Positions 23,101 to 37,800 of a stretch of 64,000 bases of DNA are shown piece by piece. The DNA is taken from contig NC_073746.1 of assembly GCF_029784135.1 (NCBI RefSeq), forward strand, positions 150,509,556 to 150,573,555, in the 5' to 3' direction. Under the pieces are notes generated by a model. It saw only the letters and a list, made by a program, of their open reading frames with translations, was not told the DNA's origin and searched no databases. Position numbers and translations under genes: made by a program. The stretch's first letter is position 1. Every line of letters starts with the position of its first letter. The stretch is from Toxorhynchites rutilus septentrionalis (taxonomy: Eukaryota; Arthropoda; Insecta; Diptera; Culicidae).

Positions 23101-26100
23101 CACCATTAAAGAGTTCGATATCAAATTTGGGGAGCTGATGCGAGACGACGTTCCGGAAGCGATTGCTTATGGGAAAAAATTGAAGCAAGAGTCAGATCTC
23201 TACCAGCAAAGGTTCAAACACACAGAAGATGGTGCAGCGAACGCGATGAAAGCTAGTCTGGCGTACGAAAACATCATCGCAGCCGTTGTTTCCGCCCAAG
23301 AGCTGGCAGATAAAGCGACGGATAGTGCAAAAGCGGCCAACAATAAAGTCAACCCGTTGAGTGATATTTCCCTGGCGGAAAGAAGCGAACACTCGATGAA
23401 CATTTCGACGAATATCGAAAAGAAAGCGAACAAGGAACTGGAGAAGGCGAACGAGCTGGACGAGATTATGGTTATGAAGGAGAAGAATGTCGAGAGTTTG
23501 CAGTATCGGATGCGACTCGCTGGCGTTGACAACAACAAGGTATTGGAAGAGCAGGCCGCAGTGAATCGAGGCGAAGCGCTGAAGAAACTACAAGCCACAC
23601 TCGATCAGGCGAACATTGTATCCGATCAGATGAAGTTCGTCAGGGAGGAGGCGGTCGGTTTGAACAGTGACGTTTATAAACTGAAACTGAAGCTGGCCAA
23701 ATTGGAACCGGAATGGGATACCAAGTTTGGGATGGCGGAGGAAAACGTGTCACAATCTTTGGGTAATATTTTGAACGCCAAGAAGGAACTCCATGGAGTT
23801 GAGAAGCTTGCTAAGACCCAGAGTGAGAAGTTTCAGGCATGGAATGCTTCTTTCTCGATACAGCTCCAGGAACTAAAGGACAAAATTGCTCGTGCGAAAC
23901 ATGCTGCAGAGGGGGTGAGTTTTCTGTGCTAAAGTTTGTGTGTATATTTATTCTGGAACGATTTGACAATAAGACATCCCTTGGGATATGGCTTGAAAAA
24001 GACTTGTGTAGAGATGCTATAGCAATTGATTGATACTAACTCAAGTATTATGTTGAATACCTAGACAATTCTAAGTTTTGTTTTGGAATCGGGAATCTGT
24101 TATCATTCAATAATATTTCTTCTATTTTTTCTTATTGCAAGACTTTCATTGAATTTTAACATAGGAAATATTAAGGTATGTGATGTGAAATTAAGATCTT
24201 AAAAGTGAGAATGTAAAAAATGAAAGATATTTAAAGCTAATAACCCGATCATTTATTGATAGGTCGAAGATATGTTTTCGTGGTGGTGTCATGTTCCTTA
24301 ACCTTTTTCTCACCACTACCCATGGGACCAACCATTTTCTCTACTTAAGGCAATTTTTTTATGAATTTTCAACACTGTCCTCAGGTTCACATGTGTATCA
24401 GCTAAGTCTTCATCAAAGCCTAGAAAGTTTCTCTGAGCAACTTGACTATATTGCCCCCCAGCCCTCATTTGTACACAATCCTAATTCGTTGGCCACACAT
24501 TTTCAAACTTCTGTGCGAAAAGTTGAAAAAAAAATCATTCTGATGTAAATAACAGTACACAATCAAAATATCAATCATGTCCAATGAACCGAGCGAAAGA
24601 ATAAATATGTTTTTGTGATTTCTATCCCAGTATCGGTATAGCCATTGAGCTGCCAACAGCCTTCGTTAAGGTAGAGAGTCAATTTTCAGCCTTTCAGACT
24701 GGCTTTGTCGTTTAGTCATACAATAGAGTTGCGACAGAACCATACATCTGGACCGCCAAACATTTCTATTGAAGAAGAGACGAATGAACTCTCAGAGTTT
24801 AAAGTCTCTCTAATTCAATACCTTCCTTCCTTCCTTCTATTGAAGAGCAAACTATCGAATCTAATTCTAGAAATTCTTAGAAAGAGTTTGTCTACTAAAC
24901 TAATTCTTTCTAAGATAATGAGTGATAAACGAATTGAATAAAAAAATAGCGCAGCTCTACGTTAACAATGCGGTCATATCTTGAACACCGACCTCCTGAT
25001 TTTTATTCATTTACTATGATTCTACATTCCGTTCCACTTCTTCACAGTGTTTCACAATTGCACCCGGTCTATGGCTGCAGTTTTCCAACCTCGGGCTACA
25101 CCAATCCTTGCCGAGTCCTTTTGGACCTGGCCCAACCACATTGCTCGCTAAGCTCCTCTTCCTCTTGTCCACATCGCATTTAATGCGATTCGGTGTTCGA
25201 TAATACCAAGTGCTTGCGAATCCTTTTCGAGCATCGTCTACGCTTCGTACCTGTAGATACCGTTCGCTGTATTGTTCGACATGATTCTGGCGATTGTCGT
25301 TATGGCCTCTGCCGCTTGCTCAAGAGGTAGTTGATATGGCCTTTGAAGTTAGGTCGTTTATTGATTACCACATCCAAGTACATAAGTTGATGTTTGGAAA
25401 CAATGGTGCTTCACCGAAATATAGTCTGCAAATTCATTGATGTAACCTCCCTTTTCTATCTTCAGCCTCCGTAAATAGGATTTAGACACTGCTCAGCATC
25501 AGATGACTTTTCTTCCATTTCTGTCTTATATAATAGGATCCTGTTTTCGAAGTAGCTCTTCAGGATCCCGTAATTGTAGCATTTCTTGTTTCAGCTCATT
25601 TACAGCTTTTTCAATGACATGCAGGATAGCATGAACTTCCCTACCGGTACCCAAACTGGTACTTTGAGAGTCCATGTTCGCTCTCTGTACACTTCGTCAG
25701 CCTGTTGAGAATTATTATCTCCAATAGCTTACCAAGTGTATTCAGAAGACAGCTGTAGCTGTAATTTGCTTAACATGAAATTGTTACATGCCGTCAGATT
25801 TCTTGCATTCATGTTGCAAGCACTTGAAAATCAAAGAGTTTGGTGATCGCTATGAATGTAGTCGTTGCAAAACCTCCAGTTCATGTTCACTGCAAACGTC
25901 GGACTACATAAAGTGATATCGATAATAGATTCTCGACCATTCCTACAAAAAGTGCTGATGGTACCTTCAATAGCTAGGTTCACTTCTAGTTCTGTTAAAG
26001 AGATTCAACTCTCTCGCATTAGTGAGTCTATTCCCTCATTCTATTTCCCTATTTAATGGATGGAATATTTTTATCGCTGTCATCATAGCGGACAATACCG

Positions 26101-29100
26101 ACAAGGTCGCATTTCGTTTCCACTATGGTTTCCTAGAGCAATTGATGTGCCGTGTCGTAGTGGCTGAGATAGAATTGGATTACATTTATTTCTTTTGTGT
26201 AACCTTCGTAACTTTTGCTTAGTGCCGCTTTGAGTACCGGACATCTTGGACCTTCCGTAATGTGATGATTCCCTCCTTCTATTTTGCAGAGCAGACATCT
26301 CGGTGGTTTGTTGCAGGCTCTGGCTAAGTGTCCCTTCGGGTCGCATCTTATGCAGATCCCCAATCTAGCAGAGCTCTTGCAACTTATCACCATATAACCA
26401 AAGAGCATATCGTTCACCCTACTTTTGACTCCAACACCTTGGTTATTGCGTTCTTCGGTAGTTCTATCGCAGCTATTTGCGAGTCTCCGAAGCCCTTCCT
26501 CAAACATATTTATAACTCAGCTTGAACTGGACATGTATGACTTCTTTCGACTCGGTTACTTTTTGGACTTGTCTAGTTTGTTGAACTTGGTTGCTTGTTT
26601 GGAACGTCGGGTCACTTCGAAACTCGGACAGCATTTCACGGTTCTGGGTGCACTTTACTCAAACCAACTTTGTCTCTGAGACTCTTCGGGGTCGGATCGT
26701 TTTTCACTTTATTAGTTATAGTTGTGGCGCCCACTTTTGTGACAATCGGAGAATATCTCTCTCTCTCTCTCTCTTTCCTTGCGCAGCCTGTTCGTTTTCT
26801 TTCTTTTTGTCTTCCTCTCATTTGTCTGCCGCTCGTAAGGTTCTTTGCCGGTTTCATTATTTTCCCACTGGTTTTCGCAGGTAGCTTTATATCTTTTATT
26901 CGTCTTTTCTCTTCTGGAGCTCGTCTTCTCTTTTTTGTGATTGTCGTGGTAGAATCTCTCATCGAAACTGCTTAGAAGTCCCTGTGAGCCTAAAGATCCA
27001 CGCACAGTCCATCATTGCTTGAATAAGTGTACGGTGACATTGGATCGGAGTACATACGAAAATTGGATTGTACGATGACTGACAAAAAGAACAAACTATT
27101 TTTTTCGCTCGGAACAGACGATTTCGAACGAAGCATGGAGAAGCAATGTAATCACACCAATACAATTCTATGTAGGGGAAATGAGGTTAAAATGAACAGG
27201 GTTGGTAAAATGAACCAGTGCTCAAACTTTGATAATTTAACTATAAACAAATTGATACTTCTTCATTATCCTACTCTTAGAACATTTGAAGCTGTCCAAG
27301 ATACCTTGTTATGTAGGAAACTGTCAATTGTAAAAAATAAAAAATACAATAGAAATTTCTCTCACGGTAGCCATTTTGATGTAATTTTGTGCGCATCGTA
27401 TTTAAAAAAATATCCCGTGAAATTTAAATTATTCGACATGATATCTTCGGCAAATCATCAGTTTGGACAACTGTTTACATATTCAATGAGAGGTAAACAG
27501 ATATTTCGTTTATATATAAATCGTTTATTTTTACAGGCTCAGTTACATTAGTTTAAAGGAGCCGAATTCTTAAATATATGTTTTAAAACTATACATAAAT
27601 AATTTTCCTAACACTATGGTTAGTAAGGTGGAAAACCGATTACTCGCGGTTTACTCGAGTTTAGAGGGTGACATATTCTTTCAGGAAAGGGATGGGATAT
27701 AAGGGAATTGTTACAATGATCACACTCGATTCTTAAATCTATTCGTATATCTATTGTATATTTACATTTCAACTTATTTTGCTGTTTATACCAAGGGGGG
27801 CAATCGCTCGCAATGGATGAAAAGGAGGGTATAAGGACATAGGTACAATCACACACGAAGATCGATAGCTTTAAGGAAAACATATATTTGGGTCATGTAA
27901 TCAAGGTCTAACCGAGCCAACACATCTCTCACCGGCACATTGGGCTGTCTTCCTCGGGCCCGAAGGGAGTTTTCTAAATTCGATCTGGCGACAAGATACA
28001 CCTCGCACGACCTAACAACATGCTCGATGTCGTGATAACCTTGACCTCAGACGCAGAGATTGCTGCCGGCCAGATTGAAACGAAAGAGTAGCGCGTCTAA
28101 CGAACAGTGATTGGACATGAGTCGGGAGAAGGTGCGAATAAAGTCCCGACTCAAGTCCAGACTTTTGAACCATGGTTTGAGGCTAACCTTAGGGATAATC
28201 GAGTGAAACCACCGGCCCAATCCATCTTCGTTCCATTTGCGTTGCCAGTTAGCGATGGTATTTTTACGGACTAAAGAAAAAAATTCATTGAAGGCGATTT
28301 GACGCTGGTAAATGTCGCCTTCAATCGCACCTACCTTTGCTAATGAGTCAGCCCTCTCATTACCCGGAATTGAGCAATGAGAAGGGACCCAGACAAAGGT
28401 AATGACATAACAGCGTCTGGATAAAGCACTCAAAATTTCTCGTATTCTCTCAAGGAAGTACGGCGAGTGCTTTTCCGGCCTCACTGAACGGATAGCTTCG
28501 ACAGAGCTAAGACTATCCGTTACAATGTAATAGTGTTCAACAGGTCGTGAGGCGACGCTGTCCAGCGCCCAGTATATCGCTGCCAATTCAGCAATATACA
28601 CTGAGCAAGGATTCTGAAGACTGTGGGAGGTGCTAAAAATTTCGTTGAACACTCCAAATCCTGTGGACTCATTCATAGAGGACCCATCAGTAAAGTACAT
28701 ATTATCACAATTGATACCCCCATACTTTGAATCGAAGATCGTTGGTGCGATCCTCGATCGTTGATAATCTGAATATCCATGGATATCTTGCTTCATGGAC
28801 AGATCAAAATGCACAGAGGAATTGATGTAGTCAGGGAAACAAATACGGTTGGGAATATACGATGAAGGATCAACCTGCATGGAGATGAATTCATGATATG
28901 AACTCATGAATCCGGAGTGAAAATTTAGCTCGATCAGCTGCTCAAAATTTCCGATCACCAATGGGTTCATAACCTTACACCGGATGAAGAACCGAAGAGA
29001 TAATAATTTGAAGCGATCTTTTAGTGGCAGTACGCCTGCCAAAACCTCGAGACTCATGGTATGCGTTGAGGGCATACATCCCAACGCAATACGGAGACAA

Positions 29101-32100
29101 AGATACTGAATTCGTTCGAGTTTAATGAGATGTGTTTTGGCAGCTGATTGAAAACAGAAACTGCCATACTCCATCACTGAGAGAATAGTTGTTCGATACA
29201 ACATTATAAGATCTTCGGGATGGGCGAGTGGTTAGCGTCATAACTAACATGCCGGGTGTTCGGGTTCGATTCCCGTTCTGGTCGGGGGAATTTTTCGTCA
29301 AAGAAATTTCCTCCGACTTGCACTGTGATCACGCGTATTCTAGAGCTTGCCACTCAGAATGCATTCAAGGCGTGTTATTTGGCATAGAAATCTCAACTAA
29401 GTACTAATAAAAATGACGCAAGTAATACTACGTTGAGACGGCGAAGTTCCTCTAGGAACGTTAGTGCCATTGAAGAAGAAGAAGAAGGGATGGGCTCCCC
29501 ACCAGGTGCCGGTAATTGTACGGAGAAAGTTTATTCTTTGTTGACATTTTTTACTCAGATACCTAATATGGGCCCCCCAAGTACATTTGGAGTCGAACCA
29601 GACCTCAAGATACTTGAATGACATAGCATGAGTGATCGGTTTACCCAAAAGTTGAAGCTTTGGTTTTGTTGGCTTATGTTTCCTAGAAAAAACCACCATC
29701 TCTGTTTTCTCCGTGGAGAATTCGATCCCTAGCCCAATGGCCCAGGTTGAAAAATTGTTCAAAGTATCTTGTAAGGGTCCTTGCAGGTCGGATTTGTATG
29801 ATCCTACGACAGACACCACTCCATCATCTGCAAGTTGTCTTAGGCTGCAATTTTGTGTAAGGCAATTGTCGATGTCGCTTACATAGAAGTTGTACAAAAG
29901 GGGGTTAAACATGAGCCCTGGGGGAGTCCCATGTAGGAGACCCGACTTACTGTCGAATCCCCGTGAGAAAAATTCAAATGTTTCTCACAAAGCAAGTTAT
30001 ATAAAATATTATTCAATAGAGGCGGCAGACCCCGAGAGTGTAATTTGTCTGACAGGACCTCTATTGAAACTGAATCAAAGGCCCCCTTTATGTCCAAGAA
30101 TACTGAAGCCATTTGTTTTTTTCCGGCGTAAGCCATTTGAATTTCTGAAGAAAGCAACGCAAGACAATCATTCGTCCCCTTGCCCCTGCGGAACCCATAT
30201 TGTGTATCTGAGAGTAGGCCATTCGTTTCAACCCATCGATCAAGGCGAAACAAGATCATTTTCTCCAACAATTTCCGTATACAAGACAGCATTGCTATTG
30301 AGCGGTACGAATTGAAGTCGGACGCGGGTTTTCCGGGTTTTTGAATAGCTATAACTCGTACTTGTCTCCAATCATCCGGAACAACATTATACAGAAACTT
30401 ATTGAATAAATTCAACAAGCGATGTTTGGCCACATCGGGGAGGTTTTTCAACAAGTTGAACTTAATTCTATCCGATCCTGGAGCCGAATTGTTACTTGAA
30501 AGGAGAGCAAGAGAGAATTCTACCATCGAAAACTCGGAATCAAGATCGCACCTATCTTGTGGTATATCTCGAACAATTCTTTGCACGGGAGCGAAATCGG
30601 GACAAACCTTTCGCGCAAAATTTAAAATCCATCGATGTGAATGTTCCTCGCTTTCATTCGATGAAGAGCGATTTCTCATGTTTCGAGCCACTTTCCATAA
30701 TTTTTTCATTGACGTTACTCGTGACAAACCTCCCACGAAATTTAGCCAATAAGCACGTTTTTTACCTTTGATCAAGTTTTTAAATTGATTTTCAAGGTCT
30801 AAATACGTTTGAAAATTGTCAATGGTTCCTTCTTTCCGAAAAGCTTTAAACGCATTCGATTTTTCTACATAAAGCTTTGAACATTGGCTATCCCACCATG
30901 GATTGGGAGGCCTTCGGTGAATGGTGGAACCTGGGATTGGTTTCGTTTGAGCGCGAACCGCGCTGTCATGGATCAAACGAGAAAGGAAGTTATACTCCTC
31001 CAATGGAGGTAAACCATCTCTGGAATTGATGGCTAGAGTAATCGCGTCCGCATATTTTTTCCAGTCAATGTGTCTTGTGAGGTCATATGCCATGTTTATA
31101 GATTCAGAAGAATTCGACCCAATGGTGATGGAAATTTTGATTGGCAAGTGATCACTACCGTTGGGGTCCTGGATTACATTCCACTTGCAATCTAACGATA
31201 GTGAATTCGAGCAAAGCGAGAGGTCAAGAGCACTTGGGTTAGCAGGAGGTTTAGGTACACGTGTTGTTTCCCCAGTGTTCAAAACGGTCATATTGAAGCT
31301 GTTCATATATCAACAATGAACGATTGTCATCGTACGGTTCCCCCCAGGCAGTTCCATGAGAGTTGAAGTCTCCCAAGATCAATCGTGGCTCAGGAAGGAG
31401 TGAGCACATGTCAATAAGTTGCTTGCGGCTAACTGTAGCTCTCGGAGGCAAATACAAGCTGACAATACAGAGGTCTTTGCCTCTGATGTTTGCATGACAA
31501 GCAACAGCTTCGATCCCTCCAATAGGTGGAAGGTCAATTCGAAAAAATGAGTGGCACTTATTGATCCCCAATAGCACCCCTCCGTATCTGTCATCACGGT
31601 CCAAGCGTATAATATTAAAATCATGGAAAGAGAGATCATCTCGCGAAGAAAGCCAAGTTTCGGACAGAGCAAAAACATCACAATTGAAGTTATGAATTAG
31701 AAATTTGAATGTATCCAATTTAGGGATAAGACTACGACAATTCCACTGTAAAACAGTGATATCTCCGACCTCTCTATTTGAATTAGACATCAAGAGAGAT
31801 GATCATTGCAAGGAGGGGCCATGTTTGCATCAATTGCTGCAAAATTGTCTTTAGTACTGGAAGCATTGAGATGACAAGGTTCTGATGGAATCGGAAACAT
31901 TAAAACACGTGAAGATTTGATCCACAAGGTCAGTCAACTTTATAAATCCCTATTGGGAAGTTGAGCTGGACGCAAAAAAAGGGACATTTGGGGTTTTTGA
32001 TGTCCTCTCGAGTGCTGGGTCGTTCGAAGGTGAACTATTCCCACGGAAGCCAGGAGGAACCTGATTTTGCTTGTCCGCTGCACTCGATATTTTAGGCATG

Positions 32101-34807
32101 CTAACATGGGGTACCACCGATGGGACTTGTCGTTGAACTTTGGGAGTGGACACATTTTTGCGCCGGGAATTCCCTTTGAAAATAAACGGTGTGCCCTCGT
32201 TAGCTGTATCCGCTTCCAATTCGTCAACTGGCAGTGAAGCAAAGACATTGTTTGTTGGTAATGGTTGTTGTTGAGCCAGTGGGGAAGCGCCCTTTAAAAT
32301 ATCCGCGAAAGTGCGTTTCGAGCGTTCCTTCAAAGAGCGCTTTTGTTTATCCCAGCGACTCTTGTAAGTTTCACAAGCTGAGAGCACGTGTGGGGATCCC
32401 CCGCAATATGGACACTTATGCTCAGTCGCACTGCAGGATTTCCCCTCATGTTGCTCTCCGCAAGTGGCACAGCGCTCCTTGTTGGCGCAATAAGCTGCTG
32501 TATGACCAACTGACTTGCATTTGTTGCAAGTAATGGGCTTTGGCACGAAGAGTCGCACCGGCAGCCTCAATTTGTCCACCATAACATAGTCAGGGAGGGC
32601 GGCACCAGCAAAAGTGACTCGAAACGAGTCGTACGGCGTAAATTTCTTTTCTACTCCTTCCTGGGTAACTTTTCCAAGTTGGCGACATTCCAAGATTTTG
32701 ACTTCCTTCGAAGGAAGCCTCTTGAACCTGCCAACTCCCATACTTTGTATAGTTTTGCACGTCAGACCCGTTTCAGATATAACGCCCCCAATTTCTACGT
32801 TATGGGAGGGAATAAAAACTCGATATTCGAGGATGAAATGCTTATCAGCAACAATATCGTTCGCGTCCTTTCGGTTAGTCACGACAACTCGCAGTTTGTT
32901 CGGTCTTACTTTGCAAATTTCGGAAACAGAGGTGTATCTTTTCAGATCTGTCATAATCTGTACGACCCTCAAGGCTTTACCATTAGGTTTGGGCCGGAAA
33001 AAAACAACCCAAGGACCAGCGCCAGGCGCATCGTCCGGATAAACCCTGACACGGAGAGGAATTCGAGGACAAGGTTTGAGTGGGGACAGTAACATCAGAG
33101 GGGGGAAGGGATGTCGATGATTGGGTGGAAGTATTGGAGGAATCAGGGGAAGGGTTTGCAATCTTTTTTTTTTGAGGGGGGCTTGGTAGTGTGAGTTGAC
33201 TCGTCCCCAGAAGAAGAATCTTCGGGCATAGGAGTCCGTTTAAGGGACTTACTACACCCTGCTTGAGCAAGCGAGGGGGAGTTTGAAATGTCCATGTCTA
33301 GACCCCCACCCTCCTCCATTCTTAGAACGAACGATTATTAGCTTTACAATTTTTTTATCTCACTTGTAAAAATAAAATAAAAAAAAACTTAAATAAAATA
33401 AAAATAATCACATAAATTTGTTGTTCCGATATGCGCTCTGTTACCCTATTAGGGGGGACACAAAAGTCACGCGCTACGGAGACAACACAATAGCAGAAGT
33501 TATTGTTGTACTCAACTGAGCGTCAACCACGTGTTGACGATGCCGTTATGGTTATTGATCCACTACAGACGCCGATCCAGACCACTGCAGAGGCGCTGCT
33601 TCCTCGGTTCTGGCTGCTTTGGGCACTTTGGGCACTAATTCACCACAGAACACACGAGAAAAAAAAACCAACTCGTTGGGGAGAAGAGAAAAAAAAACTT
33701 CGAGAACAATGCTTGAGGAGTGATGAATAGCACATCCAGCTCCATCAAGTTGTTAGCGAGGAATGGATATTTCGTTTGGTTACTGTGATTAATTCGCATT
33801 CGAAATTACTTTGTTGTTTGGGGCAAAATTAGCCACCTCTGGATAACCACTAACAATGTCATGTTTTCGAAAGCTGATCTACCTCATCAAATGTTGCTTT
33901 TCAAGGGGATCCTTTTGTGGCTGTGACCCTGAAAAAATATGCCAGCTCGACCAAAAGCAAACTTCAATATGTGATGCGTTATTTGTTTCTTACTACTTTT
34001 TCGCACGTATGAGTAAATTCTAATTACTACTCTAGGTGAATAAGCTCAGCTTAATTTAAACATGTACCTACTATGTCAATAATGATTTAAACAAATTTAG
34101 ATAAGGAACAACGCATAAATCTATCCCATTTAGCATGATATGTGTAATTGTTCATTTTACCTCCACGATAAAAAAAAAGCTCGATTTCACATCTTATTTT
34201 CTTTTAATGAAAAATGTACCATTTTTAATTTTTAAAATAAAAACCGTTTGTTATCTTGAACAACAGTTAGTAAAGCTATAATATTCTACGAAGAGCGGAA
34301 ATTTTAGCAGCATGTGGACTCAGTAAATGGGCATATACCTTAGGGTGTTCTTTTTAACCGCTTTTCCCCTAATTGTTTAATTTTTACGATTGCATACTAT
34401 TCGTACCGCTATAATTCATTTCCCATATGTTCGGAAATTACATCATGATGAGCGTTGTTAATTCATTCGATGTTTGCGCTGAGGAAATTGATACTTTTTC
34501 GAAGGTGGATATGGATTTTCAGGCGAAACAACGCACTCCTATATCTTCTACCTATCTATCTATCTATCTACATAAATAAAAATGGAATGTCAAATGTGTT
34601 GCTAAGTGCAAAACCCGAAGAAGGAATGATCCGATTCGAGCGATTTGAAAAATTGATATATGTTCAAAATCACATCATGAGAGTTGCTAATCCATTCGAT
34701 GTTTACGCTAGTGAAATTATGAAAATTATTAAGATCAATCAATGGAGAATTTTGCGATTGAACCCACGAACGTTCGCTCGGTGAAAAAACGTGAATGTTC
34801 GAGAGAA

Positions 34808-34854
<47 letters not shown>

Positions 34855-37800
34855 TGGCGGGTCGAAATTCGCCGGCTCAGCTAGTAGTTATATAACAATT
34901 TAGTCATGTCAAGCTGATTTTGAAATATATACATGATATGAAGAAGCATGTGTGGGATGAGTGTCTTTCTTATATTTTCATATGTATTTTATTCATAAAC
35001 AAAACTTTATTCGTAATATTCGTTTGAAAAATGTGTGAACTGATACGTTGTTGAAAAAAAGTGTTACATTAGTATATTCCTTGCTGTGGTAGCTAAGAGT
35101 AGACATACAGTTAATCATACTGCCACACAGGTTAATAAACATTTTACTTCCATTGTAGATTCGCGTATCGCTGGAATCACAAGAGGAGTGCATGCGTTCG
35201 TACGCACCGATTTCCTACGGCCCTTCGACCACAAGCCGCATCGTGATGTCCGTAGCACTGAACTCCGACAGCACCGATTCTCCGCTTGTTTACATCCAGG
35301 GCGAAGAGCGTCGGTTCATTGCACTAGAAATGCACAAACGCAAGATCCGGCTGGTATGGAACCTGGGTGACGAGGTGATGGTAATCACCCACCCGACGGA
35401 GATCAAGCCTCGCGATCCGAAGTACGACGACGCGTGGTACTTCATCGAAGCGAATCGAACCTTCAATCTGTGCAATCTTAACGTCCGCCGGATGACCCAC
35501 GCCGGGGTCTTGCTACACGCGAATGCGGTTTCCGGAGCGAGCAGTCCAGATTACTCCACACTCTCGATGGGTCCGAGCAGCAGAATTTGGGTCGGCGGGG
35601 TGCCAAACGAGTTGAGAACACCCGAGATGCTCACGAAACAGGGTCTCGGAGTGATCCTCAGTCAGCTGTATGTGGATCAGAGACAGATCGGACTGTGGCA
35701 CTTCACTGCATCTAGTGGAAACTGTGCGGGGGCAATGCTTGGACCGCAAGAAAGTTCGAGTACCACCAACGAGAGGCATTTCAATGGGGATGGCTACGCG
35801 GTGCTTCAAAAATCCTCCAGTCATAGAAGTAAGAATCAGTTCAGTTTGACACTGAGCTTCAAAACGTTGGATGAAAATGCGCTAATATTTTTGGCGTTGG
35901 ACGAAGTGAATGTACGTAATGCAATTTGTTCCATAGACTAGCTTAATACAAAATGATTTTTCTAAATTCCAGAACCGATCCATTTCTCTCACACTCTACG
36001 AAGGCCGTTTAGTTTTCCGTGTAGACTACGGCGGAGATTCGAAACTGGAGATCAACACCACCAATCGCTATAATACCGGGCATTGGGTCGTTGTTGAAGC
36101 CGCACGTTCCTTCTCTAAGGGCAGCACTGAGAACGGTATTCTCAAGGTTGACAATAAGGAAGAATTCCGTGGAGCACCAACGAAACCGATCAATTCGGGA
36201 ATGCTGCCAAATCTCGGCAGTAATTACTATCTCGGAGGCGTCCCACCGGGATTCAAATCTGGAACAACTAAAGCACCGGGCGCAGATCATGCCTTCCTTG
36301 GATGTTTGAAAGGCGTTCAGATAACGGGGGTTTCATACGACCCGTTGGATAGCTCGAAACACTTCGGCATAGAGGGCTCCTGCGTGGATACCATCAGCCG
36401 GGCTGGTTTTTATGGCAATGGTTATGTCGAGTTTCCGTCACATAGTTTAAGAAAGCGGGCTAACTTTGGTTTTGTATTCCGCACATTGGACCCGAATTGC
36501 TCCCTATTATTATCCGGATTTCCATCCAGTTTATCGAATGATTACGACTCCAAAGACATACGGGGCAACTATTCCGTTTTCCTCTACGAGGGCAGACTGA
36601 ACTTATGGGTTGACTCCGGCGCTGGTCGTGTCGAGTTGGAGTCTAACAATACGTTGAACGACGGAGAATACCATGTGCTGAGCGTCATCAAGCGTGGCCG
36701 AATGGTGGAACTTCGAATAGATGATGAACTGCAGGGATCCAAAGCACTGCCAAAGGCGCAAGCATTAGTCAACATGCCGGGAGAGCTTGGTGGTCTGTTC
36801 CTAGGCGGGGTTCCCGATGATCCAGCTTTCGATACCCTGTCCAGAGCATTTAACGGACTGAAGGGGATGATCGCGAATGTTGTGTTCAACAATCGTACAA
36901 TCTCGTTCGATCAAGCAATCAACTTCACTAACGTTCAGATGGGACGATCTGGTCCGAGTATGGGATCACACTTTCTCCACACGGCGCTTATGAAGACTGA
37001 ACCTATCGGTCGCAGCTTCAAACCACCTCCAGAAGGATGTAACAGGGTATGTACTCGCTGTAGTTTGGAGAATATCGAAACGCGGGGTATTAACGCTACA
37101 ATTAACCTCTTTCAAAATTTCTGTACTTACAGAGTGTTGATAATACTAACGGTTGTTAGAGAAGTGAGCTCGAGCGCAGGTCGCTACTTTGCGTCTAGTA
37201 AATTAAGTGGTTCTGCATGATTTTTAGTTTTTATAATGTTACTTCATTAGCAGTCATCAATGGAAGCTTTTTACTTTTTACCGTTTTAGTTCATTTTGTT
37301 GGTGAAGGAATTATAGTTAGTACTGAAAGTTGTAGCACATTTATAGTTTTAGTTTCACGAAATCTTTTTTAACCAGAATTGGGTGTTTCTTTATATGGCA
37401 CTAATTTTTCACACAAAACGCTTAGCACTTTAATAAGGTAATTGAGACTCACTTGCGCAGGTTCTCACATATGTTTTAACACGTGACTGATTCCAGGTGG
37501 GGAGCTATTCGTACGAGCCCAATGCCTTCAAGTATGGGGACAAGCCCCAGAGCCACTCCATAGTCACCGTAGCCGCTCGTCATCTCTGGCAGAGAAATTT
37601 TACTATTCAGTTCGACTTCCGAACTTTCTACCCCAGCGGATTGCTCTTTGCAGCTCTGGTGAGTGATTGAACGATATACCAAAGTTCAAGCAATAATATT
37701 TATACTCCCATCAATTTTTGTACACAACAGGGTTCCAAAGACAAAGCGAAACACTTCATCACACTCGCGCTGAAGGATGGCTCCCTCGCGCTAACCATCC

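Larger units (their letters stand above)
27849..33319 (-). mobile_element. I-like non-LTR retrotransposon, nearly full length, inactivated
   Basis: Both ORFs are in the expected order on the - strand. ORF1 starts at an ATG at 33,319 and ORF2 ends at a TGA at 27,849. Sequence upstream to ~33,730 looks like its 5' UTR (A-rich, GC-richer near the start). It sits antisense in laminin intron 6. It is dead through at least four frameshifts, one nonsense codon and a SINE insertion at 29,225-29,486. An older degraded relative lies at 13,419-17,770 in the same orientation. Confidence 0.9.

Noticed and set aside
27027..27551. A 174-residue protein-coding gene
   Set aside because: AT-rich composition, no domain, no homology recognised, inside a laminin intron among repeats.
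29225..29300. A tRNA gene
   Set aside because: The A and B box-like segment is the head of a SINE with a non-tRNA body, GAA tail and target duplication; the same applies to 46,935-47,009 and 40,448-40,520.
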